A stretch of DNA of 20,000 nucleotides from Chondrilla cf. caribensis. Its lineage: Eukaryota > Porifera > Demospongiae > Chondrillida > Chondrillidae. Position numbers and translations under genes: made by a program. Each line of letters opens with the position of its first letter. The stretch's first letter is position 1. Location: assembly GCA_964020155.1 (NCBI GenBank), contig OZ026553.1, positions 1-20,000 on the forward strand, read 5' to 3'. The notes beneath the pieces were generated by a model that ran no database searches, was not told where the DNA came from, and saw nothing but the letters and a program-made list of their open reading frames with translations. Of this stretch, positions 19,777-20,000 are shown in pieces.

Positions 19777-20000
19777 TTATTAATTACAAATCCGACAATT
19801 TCTTCATTTCATTAATGTGATCATTATAATACAGTATTTTGATACTTGAACAAATTAATATGGACAACATAAGGTTGGAAAGAGTGAAAGCTATTGCTGC
19901 TACACCCACGTACTACCGTTTTAACTAATATTTATTATGTAATTATGCGTTTATTTTAATTGTCAATAACGAGTATCTATGGCCTAAATAAGTATACCCA
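19777..20000. other. AT-rich terminal stretch, nothing recognised
   Basis: This stretch holds no ORF of note, repeat or RNA gene that I can identify. It runs to the edge of the window. Confidence 0.5.

Overview
This window is a chromosome end from a eukaryote, most likely an animal. The first 1,263 bases are an uninterrupted C-strand telomere, 210 copies of CCCTAA plus a partial one. A TTAGGG-type telomere fits many metazoan groups (and some fungi and protists). It argues against most insects (TTAGG), nematodes (TTAGGC) and most plants (TTTAGGG). A tRNA-derived, SINE-like unit near the right edge and the AT-rich flank fit a metazoan. I cannot name the species. I find no protein-coding gene that I would defend.

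Layout from the tip inward:
(1) 1-1263, telomere.
(2) 1261-5069, a C-rich 51-bp satellite of 74 units that look identical, plus one partial and one decayed unit. It joins the telomere without a zone of degenerate telomere variants.
(3) About 5094-5500, a short non-repetitive spacer holding a 13-bp x3 mini-repeat.
(4) About 5502-18447, a tandem satellite of about 31 monomers in two length classes: A, about 360 bp, and B, about 347-348 bp. The classes are arranged in irregular higher-order blocks (A-B-B and A-B-B-B), with recent multi-monomer duplications. A 535-bp MITE-like element (6272-6806) and a separate seven-copy array of a 187-bp repeat (15607-16913) interrupt it.
(5) 18448-20000, the non-satellite flank, with a few palindromes and a tRNA-derived SINE-like unit.

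The parts worth most attention are structural. Each 51-bp unit carries one telomere-like AACCCTA heptamer and one perfect GC-box decamer. Each 350-bp monomer carries a long hairpin plus three 10-bp palindromes. The two large insertions both lie at an 11-bp AT-rich segment that occurs only in A monomers. The outermost monomers at the two ends of the 350-bp array share variants that the core lacks. This is the pattern expected if the core was homogenised while the edges kept an older form.

The many 60-90 codon ORFs, and one 1,287-codon ORF, are by-products of repetition. They do not behave like genes.
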